A stretch of DNA of 64,000 bases from Physella acuta (taxonomy: Eukaryota; Mollusca; Gastropoda; Physidae), in the NCBI RefSeq assembly GCF_028476545.1, contig NW_026732727.1:124001-188000 (forward strand), written 5' to 3'. Each line of letters begins with the position of its first letter. Position 1 is the first letter of the stretch. The notes beneath the pieces were generated by a model. That model was not told the origin of the DNA and ran no database searches. It worked only from the letters and a program-made list of their open reading frames with translations. Made by a program: the position numbers and the translations under genes. Of this stretch, positions 11,776 to 23,975 are shown piece by piece.

Positions 11776-13033
11776 GTGGTAGAAATATTTGTATATTCTT
11801 AGTAATCTTAGTCAATACAAATTAGAAGAAATTAATTATTTGTTACCGAACGAAAGGATATTTTTGAAAACTTTCTTCGGCAATATTGTTCTAAATTATG
11901 GCAGAAATCGATTGGTAAATGTTTCAAGTCGCTTAGTGGTCTGGTTGCCGAGATATGGGCCAAAAACTGCATTATTTCGAGTTTTTTGGCTTTTCCGGGA
12001 AATCCAGGAAGGAATTCCGGGAATTGTTTTGGTCTATGTTCATCCTCGGAACTTGCTTAACATATTTGCTTTTGGAACTAGTCATCGATATTGCTTCGTT
12101 GAGGAGGAGATACGACTTAAAGACGACTTAAAGCTGCGGACACACAAGTCATCCATACATTCCCAGAAATGACGAGTTAATAAACGCAATTCTCCAGAAT
12201 GGAAATTGCGCTAAAAAATGGGTTCGGATGGCGTAATGGACACGAGCGAGAAAACTCTCAAAGATATTTGAGAGGTGTATAAATTAGTTTAAAAATCAGG
12301 CACGGCGTAGTTACAATTAATATGGTTATAATATCCTGTCTGTCTGGTTTATTTCGGACTTTACTAAAGATTGGGTCTATTTGATGTTTTAAAAATTTTC
12401 GGTAACTAATTGAAAATTTAAAAACAAGCCAAAACAATTTGGTTTTCACGTGTAATGGCGACATAAACAATGGCATCCTGCTATTGGATAGGCCGACATT
12501 GATTTTATTGTACACACTGTAAGCTAAAAATAGAAAACTAGGTAATGGGGTTTTTAATTTGCATTGTTATTTAAAAACTTGATCTGCAAAGTTTTGTAAA
12601 CAAATAGTTATCGATCACTAAGTTACTGTACAGCCAATCAATATTTGTCTTACGAAAGTGAAACATCCGGTTTTAACTTAGGCTTGATGAAAATAAATAG
12701 AAATGTAGCCTTAAACTCAACAAATTATTTTCAAGTTCTCTGGATTTGCAACTTTTATAGCATTTATTCTAAAAATATAAAATTTCTAAATTAATTTTAG
12801 GCTTAAGTTTTTATTTTTTATTTTTTTTTACGGTCTAAATCTAAAAAGCACGTTTTTATTCCATGTCAACAATATTATGGAAGGAATCTCGTCAACTCGC
12901 TCGCCTCCATTAGTGTAAATGGGCTATAGAAATATAGGCCTATAAGTTTGTGCGGAAAAACTCTTACTTTTCGAGATAAAACATAAAGGTTAAACATTCT
13001 TTAAAAAATGCTAATTTAGAAAGTATGATATAC
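11776..13033. other. Intergenic, nothing recognised
   Basis: A frame of 127 codons at 11789-12172 follows the CpG-rich block but shows no domain, signal peptide or membrane helix I recognise. The remainder is AT-rich without clear elements. Confidence 0.5.
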
Positions 13034-13106
13034 AGTGCCGGCGCCAGGTTATTTAGCGCCCTAGGCAAAAATTATTAAAACGCCCCCCCCCCCCCCCCCC
13101 GCAATT

Positions 13107-13185
<79 letters not shown>

Positions 13186-13810
13186 GAGAAAAATGGCCCG
13201 TTGAGGAAGGGTACAACGGGCGCTAGGCTGATAGTGCTGTCTTTTTTCTCTAAACTAAAACCAACCCACCCACCCACACACCAGCCCCCACCCCCCCACC
13301 CCCACACACCACCCCCCACACACACACACCACCCCCCCCCCCCACCCCTCCACCCCCCCAAAAAAAAACATGTCTACCGTCCCATTCAACGAAATATAAT
13401 TATATACTTTTTCCAGTGTCCGCCCCCTCCCAGAAAATTCTACCCCCGCCTCCGAAAATTTCAAGTACCCCCACCCCTCTCCGGGGAGGAAAAAGTCTGA
13501 AAGAAACACTGAAACCAACCCACCCCCCCCACCCCCACCCCCACACACCACCCCCCCCCCCCCACCCCCCCCCCCCCACACACACACCACCCCCGCACCC
13601 CTCCCCACCCCCCCCTCCCCCAAAAAAAACATGTCTACCGTCCCATTGCAAGAAAACCACTTTTTAGATTAGACACATTAATTAGGCGGTAATTTTATTA
13701 TAGAGTATCGATGAGGAAATTTCTTTTGAGTTGGGGAGGGGGGGGGGGGGCTCAGACGTTCTTACGCGGGGGGTGGGGCTTCGCCCCTACTCGAAGAATT
13801 CTATGCAAGA
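13034..13810. repeat. Low-complexity block: C-runs, (AT)n and MITE pieces
   Basis: At 13034 CAGTGCCGGCGCCAGG looks like the left end of a hAT-type element. It is followed by a C-run, an (AT)n tract (about 13109-13185), C/A-rich repeats, the inverted G-rich MITE (13414-13511) and a second similar C/A-rich block. The open frames in both strands here are compositional artefacts. Confidence 0.6.
13414..13511 (-). repeat. G-rich MITE-like element, inverted copy
   Basis: Read on the minus strand it starts CAGTGTTTCTTTCAGAC and ends GGACACTGG, the same ends as 6036-6143 and 33379-33480. Confidence 0.5.
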
Positions 13811-14058
13811 AACTCTTCACGCAAACCATTTAGATTAGACAACATTTCCTTTTTTTCAATGTTTCAATGACGTCATTACATTACTGTGTGCACTCTCTGG
13901 TTTGAGATTATGTTCTACTCTACGCTAAATGTGTCGACGTCATATTTCGTTTTTCGAATTACTGTGCAGGTTTTTAAATTCCTTGTGTTTTCTCTAGAGC
14001 GTTCTTGTCAGACAGATAGATAGATAGATACATAGAGAGACAGCGAAACTATTATTAT

Positions 14059-14104
14059 AAATATATATATATATATATATTTATTTATATATATATATAT
14101 ATAT
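14059..14104. repeat. (AT)n microsatellite
   Basis: Two AT runs separated by TTTATT. Confidence 0.9.
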
Positions 14105-14144
14105 AACCATTTAACCTATGTCAATGCAAAGTATGTCCATCATG

Positions 14145-14560
14145 AGACTTCTTCTTCTTCTTCTTCGTTCTTAATTATTAGTGTTGAAGGGGATCGAGAT
14201 TTATCTGCCGGTGGGTTTGAACTCGAGACTTTGTTCGAATTTATCAACCATGAGCTTTTTTGCCGACTCGACCACGCCTCCAACACAATTAAGCGTTACG
14301 TGTCAACTGTTTATGCGCCATTGAGGCCATTGACTCCGATTTCAGCCTGCTTTTCTTTTTGGATTTGCTTCCATAGCCTTTGTCCAACCAAGAACAAACT
14401 ACAAGGCAGCAGTTGTTTAATTTTGGAGTTGTCTCTCCTAGAAGAGTGGCTGTCCCCAGCTAACGAGCCTCATCTGCCCGAGGGTTCGAACTCGAGACTT
14501 TTCGGTTTAGCAACCATGAGCTTTACCGACTCGACCACGCCGACCCCTCATCATGAGACA
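14145..14560 (-). repeat. Two tRNA-headed SINE copies, minus orientation
   Basis: Read on the minus strand, both copies have an A-box-like GTGGTCGAGTCGG and a B-box-like GAGTTCGAACCC or close variant, ending near 14555 and 14285. The right copy carries the GACTCCGATTTCAGCC body. The heads are tRNA-like but show no complete cloverleaf, so I do not call tRNA genes. Confidence 0.65.
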
Positions 14561-15807
14561 ACAAACCACACAGAGATAGACCCGAACTCACTTCTGGCTT
14601 GGAATAATCGAGTTTTAAAATTTCTCATTTCTGCCTTTTTATCTGGCTTATCTGACAAGTCGGTCAAAAGATAACGAATCAAGGAAACTTGATATGTGTA
14701 ATGGTTTCCCGTGTTCGTTTTTTGTAGTTATATTATTAATTTGGAATTAAATCATTTTCGTACATTAGTCATTCGTCAGGATCCCCACTTTCAATAATTA
14801 TTAAAAGAAGAAATGATGTTTTAATTCGCTTAGTACAGAACTATTTTAATTACCTTTATCGGCACAATTGTTCGACTATTTATAGAAGAGCAATAAATCA
14901 TAAGTGGTTTAAAGGTTTGCCTATTTTTCATACTACTGCTTTTGTATTTTTATTTCTCTACGCAGCAGAGTGTGTTAGTTACTGAAGTACAATCACTGCT
15001 GCAGTCTATTTGTTTTCTTGTTTTTGTTTTTACAAAAACCACTAGTCCATCAAGGTGCAAAAAAATATAGTTTTTTTGTCTGATTGTACCCCCTCCTCCC
15101 CACCAAACGGCTTGCGTTATGCGTCAACGACGTTTCTAAATGTTTGCAGTCAGTAAGTAGGGCCTATATCCGCAGGTGTCTTTTGGTTGATAAAGGAAGT
15201 CAACCAGAATATTATGTTGTTCTAATTGTTGGACCTCTCTTCCAAAGTCTGTATACCCTTATCAAAGATAATGTATTTTAATTTTACCTTAAAGTTCTAT
15301 TCTGTTTAGGTTCTTGTGGTGCCAACAATAAATTTAGATTGAAAATCTGAATCTATTAATGGGTATTGTTTTCCCTTTCAAAAATATTTTTTTTAAATGC
15401 ATGAAAATACTTAAACATAGAAGCATGTTGTGAACATAATTTTGGTTGTCATAGAAGCCATAAAAATATACGCGATTTTCAATTTTTTGTTGATATTTAA
15501 AAAGCTTGTAAACAATTTCTAACTGCGGGAATTATATTGAAAACCGTATATTCTTTGTTATTTAAAAACCATTTTTTAATAAAAGATATTTAGTTTGGAT
15601 TCTAAAAATCCAGAAAATCATTATTTTGATTTTAATAAAAAGTAATGTTTATACATTTAAAGAAATAAGTTAAGTAATCATCAACATAATTTATTGCAAA
15701 GACAATCTTTTGAAAATTAAAGAAAAAAACGGACCAATTAATGCAGAAACATCTTTTCAGAAAATTAAATGATACTAAGTTTAGAATGTTATTCGCTGGA
15801 CTGAAAA
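14561..15807. other. Intergenic, 3' side of receptor C1
   Basis: AT-rich; no gene, RNA or element end recognised. Confidence 0.6.
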
Positions 15808-16806
15808 TCAACATAATCTAAAATGTTTTAAAAACTTAGATTTCATTGTGAAGTAAATGACAAAATTAACTGAGGAGCTGAGCTGAAAAAGTATGGACGT
15901 TGCCATACACAACATTATATCGATTTGATTCAATGTCTTGGGTAGCAGGTAGCACTCCTGTAAGAGCTTCGATGGAACCAGTATCACAACATACGACACG
16001 CAAGCTGTTACCAACAGCCGAATCACTTTTAAATTTTTCATTTTATTCCCCACTAAGTTCGGGCATTTTAATTTGTTGATTTTTAATGGAGATAGACTTA
16101 GTCTTAGTGTGATCATTATAGTGCAAACAACGACAACAGCAAAAGGGAAAGATGAAAAAGCAACAAATCTAATGTGATCAAAGTAGCTAGAGACGGTATT
16201 TAAATCTTTTAGAGCATATACCTCTTCCAAGTTGAAAATAACGTTGTTTAAATAATAACTTGTAAATTTGTTTTCAAATAAACTTGCAATTATTACATAA
16301 ATCTGTGTTGAAATAATAAGAATGGTCATACGATTGGGAGTAAGTAGTCTTGAAAAACTAAACGGTAAACAGACAACTACAAATCTTTCAAAAGCGATCA
16401 ACGCCACTTGATGAAAACTCGCAAGAATCGCGTATCGATTTAGAAAAACGACGATATTGAGGTACTCGATTCTAATATTAAAAATAGACGAATAACAATG
16501 TTGAGAGCAAAAAAGTAAAATGTTGTTCAGAAATCCCGTGATGGAAAAAAACAGATGTGTCAGAGAAAGAGAAGCAATAATAATATTTAGAGAATCTCTG
16601 GTTTTTTGAGTCGCCATGTCCAGCAAGGTAAAACCGTTTCCCAGAATTCCAATCACACACAGAAAGCTCATCAGCACCAAATGTAAGTAATAGAGCATGT
16701 CCTCTATCAGTGAGTACCTCGGCACCAATTTAGAGAACATGACTCTGACCTCACGGCCCAACACGTCGCTGCTGTTGTCACCAGCAACCTTCTTTAACCA
16801 CTCCAT
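15808..16806 (-). CDS. Class A seven-transmembrane receptor, receptor C1
   Basis: Single coding exon, 332 residues, starting ATG GAG TGG at 16806. An NSS glycosylation site lies in the short N-terminus. Helix 1 has GILGNGFTLLDMA, helix 2 ASLSLTHLFFSI (Asp replaced), helix 3 ends ALIAFERFVVVCLPF (E-R-F in place of DRY), helix 5 is FSSFPFAVVVVCTIMI, helix 6 KVIRLLVTACVSYVVIL, and helix 7 SSSVNFVIYFTMKSKF. The tail ends at HFRLC with TGA, where the paralogue C2 (59813) has CAA and runs ten residues longer. C1 and C2 share long identical runs in helices 2, 3 and 7. The missing helix 2 Asp (shared by C2, which has SVTYLL) suggests altered sodium-site function or a divergent subfamily. Ligand unknown. 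Confidence 0.88.
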   Translation of the reverse strand: MEWLKKVAGDNSSDVLGREVRVMFSKLVPRYSLIEDMLYYLHLVLMSFLCVIGILGNGFTLLDMATQKTRDSLNIIIASLSLTHLFFSITGFLNNILLFCSQHCYSSIFNIRIEYLNIVVFLNRYAILASFHQVALIAFERFVVVCLPFSFSRLLTPNRMTILIISTQIYVIIASLFENKFTSYYLNNVIFNLEEVYALKDLNTVSSYFDHIRFVAFSSFPFAVVVVCTIMITLRLSLSPLKINKLKCPNLVGNKMKNLKVIRLLVTACVSYVVILVPSKLLQECYLLPKTLNQIDIMLCMATSILFQLSSSVNFVIYFTMKSKFLKHFRLC

Positions 16807-16920
16807 TAGAGGTCTAATTTTTGTACAGCCGCAGCAAAAGTGATAAACTCTTGGATTCTCTGAAATTGTTTAGCTCGCTGAGCTATGTCTTAAAAAATAA
16901 TAAATATATTTAAAAAGAAT

Positions 16921-17113
<193 letters not shown>

Positions 17114-18477
17114 GAAGATAAAATGTCTAGAACCCTACCAAATTGTGATATTTCTTAATAGTTTGTAGCTTGTAGTTTAAAAAAAATTGTTCCTGCTGTT
17201 CAGTGTGGTTCTATTTGAATTTTCTATTTTACTAGTGTGTTTTTCTAGGCGGCTTAGTCACCTTAATTGTAAATTTTATGGGTAGAATTTCAAAGGTTGT
17301 CAGGAAATAAAGAAATATCAAAGTGTTTTTCGTTATTGCTTACATTTGATTTTTTAAAAAAACAACCAACAATGCTTTTATAATTTTGGTATTACAACAA
17401 TTTATTCTTAATATTATTTTTTCTCTTCTTTAAAATAAATTTAATTTTACTTCAAGTTTTATTGGGCTACATCAAAGACTAACACTTTTTAAAATAAAGT
17501 TATTGACGTTTCAATGTAAACGAGGCATCTATTTTTATTAAAATCAACCAACAATAAACCAACTTCAACCAAGTTAATGGCTGTTTTAACTGGCATCTTT
17601 ATTGCTTTTATTCGCTGAATATGACCAAGAAGACAATTCAATTAAACATGAATCTTTTTATATAACAAAAACCCGAAATATTCTTTGTACGGTATATTTA
17701 TATTACTGATATATTTTCTAGAGTTTAAAACATAAAAAAGTTTTATAAATTATAAAATTTCTTTTTTGTGCTGTTTTCAGAATCAATTTTTAAAATGGCG
17801 AAACCCCTTCCAACAACCAAGAACTCCCATCCCTACCAGTTCTTTTTTATGGAAAAATCGATTTAAAAAAAATACGAAATACAAATGTTGAAAACCCAAC
17901 GTCATTGGTTAAATATAGAATCGATATGAAGCAAGCGATAGGGAGAGGCAGACAAATTTTATGTCAACTGATCAGAGATGTGCTTGTTGATGTCAACCAA
18001 TGCATTTACTAGGTGTCAAGTTAGTAGTATAGGAACTGGCTTTGTATAGATGGGAAGATGGACATGACTGATAAAAATATCAGTACTTGTTTTACTAAGA
18101 TGTACATGGTTGATCAAATATATTCCTGTTAGCTTTATAAAATAGACTTGGTTGATCAGCCTTAAGTTTGCTGAGCTTGAGAAGACTGATCAGTTGAACG
18201 GGTACCTCACAAGCTTCGCTGAGATAGGCGGAGCTACGCGATTTCGAAAATTTTTGTCACTGCGCTATTCTTGGAAAACAAAATTAAAGTACGAGACATG
18301 TCTATTACCTACTCTTAAATTATTTTTACTGATACAGCTATTGTTAAAGCATAACGGCAACCATTATAGGGCTAATCTTAGGAAGTGGGAACTGTCCATG
18401 ATCGAAGAGTTGTGAAACACTTCTAAAAATTCAATACATCAGACGATTCGAAATTAAAAACGACATTTCAAACTGAA

Positions 18478-18735
18478 AGCGTGGTGGAATGGTAGAGCTC
18501 GCGACTGCTCATCCGAAAGTTTCAAGTTCGGATGCCGGGTTCGAGTCGGTAATGCACCCAGCACTGGTGGTTTCCTGACTCGCATTTGGGAAATAAAAGC
18601 GGCTTGGTATAGCGCTGACTACAGTATAGCACTGAAAGCAGTTGTCGTTGAAACACCTGCAGTCTAAATGGTCTGCCTCCTTTGCCTTGGGCACTAACTG
18701 GAATAGGTGATGATAGTCCACAAACAAAATGTGTT
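18478..18735 (+). repeat. tRNA-headed SINE
   Basis: It begins GCGTGGTGGAATGGTAGAGC (A-box-like), with GGGTTCGAGTC (B-box-like) about 60 bp on, followed by a body with CACCCAGC as in the copies at 39715 and 47455. Confidence 0.6.
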
Positions 18736-18876
18736 TTAATGATTTTAGTTTTTTAATATATAGTTATATACTTTCGTTCTTATCGACGTTAAATGTATGT
18801 GAACATTTTCTTCCCTTTACGTATCTCTAGTCCGTGTCACCCGCTTTATATCTATATATAGGGTTATATATTTCTA

Positions 18877-18877
<1 letters not shown>

Positions 18878-18975
<98 letters not shown>

Positions 18976-19004
18976 TCATATATATATACTTATATATATA
19001 TATA

Positions 19005-19081
<77 letters not shown>

Positions 19082-19090
19082 TATATATAT
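18878..19090. repeat. (AT)n microsatellite
   Basis: About 210 bp of AT repeats with ACTTATAT interruptions. Confidence 0.95.
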
Positions 19091-21179
19091 GGGTGTATTA
19101 AATTTGTAATCAATTTATTATAAATTAACATATTCCATTGCAAAATATACAACATTTAATGATCAAAATGATTAAAGGCGTTTTAAATTATTTAAAGAAA
19201 TCTTTAAGCTGTCGAAAAGAGTCAAAATGTGTCAATGTTGCAAGCCAACCAGTTCTATTTATCTGTTGCTTGCTTTTTTATTGCTTGCGGTCTTCATTAT
19301 TCTGTTTCGTCTTAACTTAATTTATTTATAATGAATTAACACATTTAAAACTTGTCTTAATTTGTAACAAGCACTTGTATATAGTTATTAAAAACTCAAT
19401 GACAAAGACTAAAATCAATGAAAATGATATACATTAATTTTAGGCAAATATCACACAACTTTTAATAGGAATAGAAAAATAACCAAATAAACATATCACA
19501 CATCATAGATAACTAATCAACTACTTGAGCACAATAAAATGTAAAACTATTGTTCTACAGGTGACTGCCACCCTCCTCCATACCCGCACACACACACTCA
19601 CATACCCGCACACACACGTAGGCTGTTGTATAATAATTTGCTTGATCAATCTGAGCAAACATTATATTAATCCACCTAGAAAAAGCATTTAGGGGCCTAA
19701 CTCTAACAAGTGGAAACGTCATTATATTTATAATAAATTATTAAATTTGTTGCAATAGCGTTATGTCAATTCTAGAAATTGAAATGCATAACATGCAGAT
19801 ATTTTTTTTTATTGCTTCTTCAGTTTTACAAAATGGTCTTTATTTTGAATTAAATTGAAAAAAAAATCAACAATTAATTACAATGTCCTGTATATACGCA
19901 TTTAATAGCAGTTTTGTTCTATGTTGTACTCTAGAACATCCTTTTTCGTCTAGGTCCTATTCTAGCAAAATGACCAATTCCTTCTTTTATTAATCAACAT
20001 AAAAAACGAATTGCCCTTCAATCAGGGCTAAGCTGGACAACCTTTCTTCGTGCATAGTAGAACGCATGCACTTTTTCGGGAGTTTAAGACGGCTGAAGGA
20101 TCTTTTTGCTCCGGCACTGCTTAAAGTCAGAAATATACGATACAAAAGTGGTCAGAATTCGATACATGGAACGCTTGGTTGACAAGGACCAAACTCAAGT
20201 AATGCACGGAATAGATCCGATGTAACGGATGTATCATAAAACAAAATCTGTAGGATATCACAGTTTAACCTCTTAACTAACGAATTCTAAGTGCAAATGT
20301 TGTCTTAGTCGCTATATATTTAGTATGATACACCAGAGAATTTAAAAGGTGCGATCACTGTTTGATAATGACTAACTATTCAAAACAAATTCAAACGATA
20401 CAACAGCTAAGCGGATAATTAACTGTGCGATCAGTGTTAGTTTAAGTGGAGTTGTTGTTTTTTATAATACAAAATATAGCCTTATTAAAATTTAATAAAG
20501 ATTTAGATCTAGTAAACTGAAATAATAATTAATATACATATGATACTGTTTCATATAATTTGTAATCGTAATCACTATCTCCCAAACTGTCATAATACTA
20601 CTTCTCCATCGTGATGACGTTGTTGACCTTGTCAAAATTTCCCCACCGCTACGCAGTTTGCCCATAAGTAAATTTAAATAGAGGTGCCACATCAGTTTTA
20701 TTTGTGTCTGTATTGTAATTTTAAAAAAAAATAACTACACGATTCAACCTGTATATGTAAAGTAATTATGTGTGAAGATTTATGTATAATATTTTCAAAT
20801 TCAATTATTCTTAAGCAAATACATTATACAGTTGCCTTGAACTTAACACCCCTCTTGCCAAGTGGTACTACCCGTAGAGGTTTTTTAAACATTGCAATGC
20901 ATCTTAATGGTTATTTTAGAATGACAAACTGATATAGCTGTTAATACGCGTTGTAAACGTAGGCGCTACTAGACTAGTACAATTATGCTTAATTGCTGCA
21001 TGAAAAAAATGAAGTCTTGTGATTTACATAGATGTGCCAACCAAAAATAATTCTTTAACAAATATCATTGTTTAAAACTTTGGGTTTAAAAAGTTTCCAA
21101 AAAGGCGCCACTTTGCTGAAAATGGCCAGAGGGGGAGCGACAGCTCTCCCTGCTCCCTCCTGAGTACGCTACTGCTGAT

Positions 21180-21790
21180 ATGCTTTAAACCCCTACCGCC
21201 TCCAGTCATTACCTAAACAATATCTGAAGCCGTTAACAACCCAATATTTAATGCCAATAACACCCCACTTCAACACAAACTACTAACACCCCGCTACCAA
21301 AATGCCACTAACACCCCACTATCTCATATGCCACTAACAACCCCAATATCAGAAATAAAATTATCATAACACAATTAGTCATTTTTCAGCCTTTTGCCCT
21401 CACCAATTGTCCATGTATATTTAGAAATGACAAATGCTACAAAAACTTCCTGGGACGATGATCAAGTAACTAGACTCTTTTATTATGTATTCATTTCATC
21501 TTGAAGTTCAAGTCATTCAATAAATTAGCCAGCCATGTGTGGACGAGTTATGTTAACTTTTTTTCAGGGGAGATCATTCGTTTTTGTTCATGACCTTAAT
21601 CCTTATTTAGAAAAATAGAACTATCTAAATAAAAAATAAGCACCCTTGAAAACTCTGCTAATCAAATGTTCTAATATTTGAGTATAATATTAATCATATT
21701 TTTTTCTATTATTTTGTCTAATATTTTCTCTTTGCTATTAAATAGATTCTGGGTTTTGGGTTAAGTTTATGTTTTACTAGCCGTCCCGGC
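21180..21790 (+). pseudogene. Decayed inverted copy of lectin exon 2 with flanking introns
   Basis: On the plus strand GACAAATGCTACAAAAACTT followed by CTGGGACGATGATCAAGTAA matches lectin exon 2 and its donor (52428-52516, minus strand), with about 11 bases missing between the two pieces. Upstream (21235-21360), degenerate TAACACCCCACT units match the intron 1 minisatellite. Downstream, both the first 200 bp of intron 2 and CTATTAAATAGATTCTGGGT near 21735 match the right arm down to about 51830. The copy lacks the hAT-type MITE found at 52005-52301. This is a non-coding relic that places the left arm of the inverted duplication. Confidence 0.75.
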
Positions 21791-22155
21791 CAGGCTGTGC
21801 CCTGGCCAGGTAAAAAGAAAACAACCTGTAAGTAAAGAGGAAGGTGACTACTGTATGCATCGAGGTTAATTGTAGAATTTTTTCAAGAAGTCACATTGAC
21901 AAAATCTTATGAAAAAACATTTATTTACGTTCAACAATCAGTAAATAATTTGCATTCAGTTTGCAAAAGGAAAGATTTGTATACAATTAATTTACATGAA
22001 AAGCATTTACAATTTACTTAAATTTTTAAATATTAATATATAAGATATTTATTATCAATTTTTTTAATCAATAAAATGTTAATCCAGAGATTTTATGACA
22101 AAAATTGATGTAATTAAATTAATATTTAACTACAATAAAACAGCTAATATTATAA

Positions 22156-22227
<72 letters not shown>

Positions 22228-22887
22228 TACATTTAAAAATTCATTTTACAATATATTTATTAATAAAAAATGTAAATGCTGGCCAAATTAACCATATTAT
22301 GTATTACCTTAGTTATAGTTAACTTTGATTTTCAAAAATGCGTAGCTATGAATGCGTCCTAGTTTAATCAACGCTAATAAGATTAATAGTGAGTGTTTTT
22401 CCGAATTTGAATAATTTCTACGTTAGATCTAATGTGTTTTTTTTTTAGGCTATTTTACACAGTCTTTATTTATTACAGATGATACGCCGCAAGTCTCTTT
22501 TTATTTTTAAAGTCCAACATATTTTCGATTTAAATACTTTTATTTTTCTACAAAGATTACATTTTATAACCATAGAAAAAATACAGATCTGTTTGATTGT
22601 TTAAAATAGGTACAAAGCATTTGTGTTTAATTATAAGACACGTAGCATTATGTATAAGTAGCAATTTAAATAATTTTTGTAGTAACATAACCATACGCAT
22701 TACAACCAGATCGCTTTTGGTCCATTTGATGTGATAACTCAAATATAAAGTGCTTTTTTAATTAAAGCATCACAATACAAAATAATAGTAAAATATATAA
22801 GGAATATACATAAATAGTTATGATTTTAGTTAAGCGCTAGAGGTAAGTTACTTATCGTTTAATAACATTGCCATAGATAATACTTAC
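21791..22887. other. Intergenic with (AT)n
   Basis: Begins with the hairpin-forming CCTGGCCAGG near 21800. An (AT)n tract lies at 22159-22225. Nothing else recognised. Confidence 0.5.
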
Positions 22888-23091
22888 TATCCCGTAACGA
22901 TACATTCCCGTAACCCAATCCTCACACATTGTGGGAACATGGTGAGGGGTGGAAGCAGGCGTTGTAACTGAAATAGCAATGTAAACAGAAAGTGATATTT
23001 CAACGCCAAGGGTAGACAAAGGTACAGAATATAGTCCAAGTAAAGACAGAACAGCCAGAACCCAACGGAATCCGAACCTACCATTCCACAC
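22888..23091 (-). CDS. Possible first coding exon of an unknown secreted or membrane protein
   Basis: An ATG at 23091 opens a 68-codon frame ending exactly at a strong donor (ATA followed by GTAAGT at 22887-22882). The N-terminus MWNGRFGFRWVLAVLSLLGL reads like a signal peptide or anchor, followed by a Ser/Thr/Pro stretch and EDWVTGMYRYG. I do not recognise the protein and see no partner exon further left on the minus strand. It could be a chance frame, an exon of a gene broken by rearrangement, or part of a gene whose other exons are too short to see. Confidence 0.28.
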
Positions 23092-23975
23092 GGCACCAAA
23101 TCGCCTCGCCCTCCATGCATCAAGTCAGACGTGTAACCGATTCAGCCAATCAGCTTTACAAAAATAAAGTTGTTGCTAGTGCTCGGCCATGAAAGTTACA
23201 ACGCCTAAATGGTATATCTTCTTGTAGTTTGATGCAGGTGTATATAAAAGAGCTTTCTGGTGCGACCGACAAAAACAGTTTCCCCTTAGTGCGGGAAAAA
23301 AGACAGGCAAAATCGAATGCGCTAAAAAAAAGACCAAAATAAATAACCTGCGGGAATTCCCGTTCCTGAATAAAAATGTCTTTTGTTACTTCAATTGTCT
23401 TTGATTAAAAATAATAATAAGAAAACAGTAAGTTCAGTGTATAAAATAAACAAAGGGCAGTTTTAAAATACCTACCACATTTCACTTGATTAATCCACGC
23501 TAATTAAGTAATTTTTTTTCCCAACACCAAAACAAAATAATAAAAGGTACATTTTTTCCTCTCGATGGAATGTTTTTTTTTTTTAAATAAAGGGAAGTAA
23601 TTGTGTTTTCCTAATTTATCAAGTGACGTAAGGAGTGCTAAAGAACTAAATGTAAATAATTAGAGTTTTTGTGAAAGGTGATACATTTTAAAAAAATGTT
23701 TGATGGACATGCCAACAAGTATCAAGTTAAGTTTGGAAAAATGAAAATTGTTTTACAACACCAACAATATTAATTTTTTAAATCCTGAATTTAGACTATG
23801 AGCACTCTAGACTTTGGAATCCGCTGTCCGTCCGCCCACCAATGAATTGAACTTTATATATTACACGAGCTGACCTGCGCCGTACGCATACGCCGCTGTT
23901 TAGTTGTTTTATTTTCTACTTTTCAGTAATTCATAATTCACTACCAATGCTGCGACTGAAAGTATTTTGCTTTAA
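23092..23975. other. Intergenic with an isolated TATA motif
   Basis: A textbook TATATAAAAG stands at 23241-23250 on the plus strand, but no coding frame follows before the duplication starts at 23976. Otherwise AT-rich. Confidence 0.45.

Noticed and set aside
13053-13667. Gly/Trp-rich and Pro/His-rich frames as genes
   Set aside because: They translate C/A-rich and G-rich low-complexity sequence on opposite strands.
14145-14560. Functional tRNA genes at the A-box/B-box-like sequences
   Set aside because: Boxes are present but acceptor stems and a full cloverleaf do not form, and a shared SINE body follows.
23241-23250. TATATAAAAG as an active promoter
   Set aside because: No gene follows on the plus strand before the duplication; kept only as a note.
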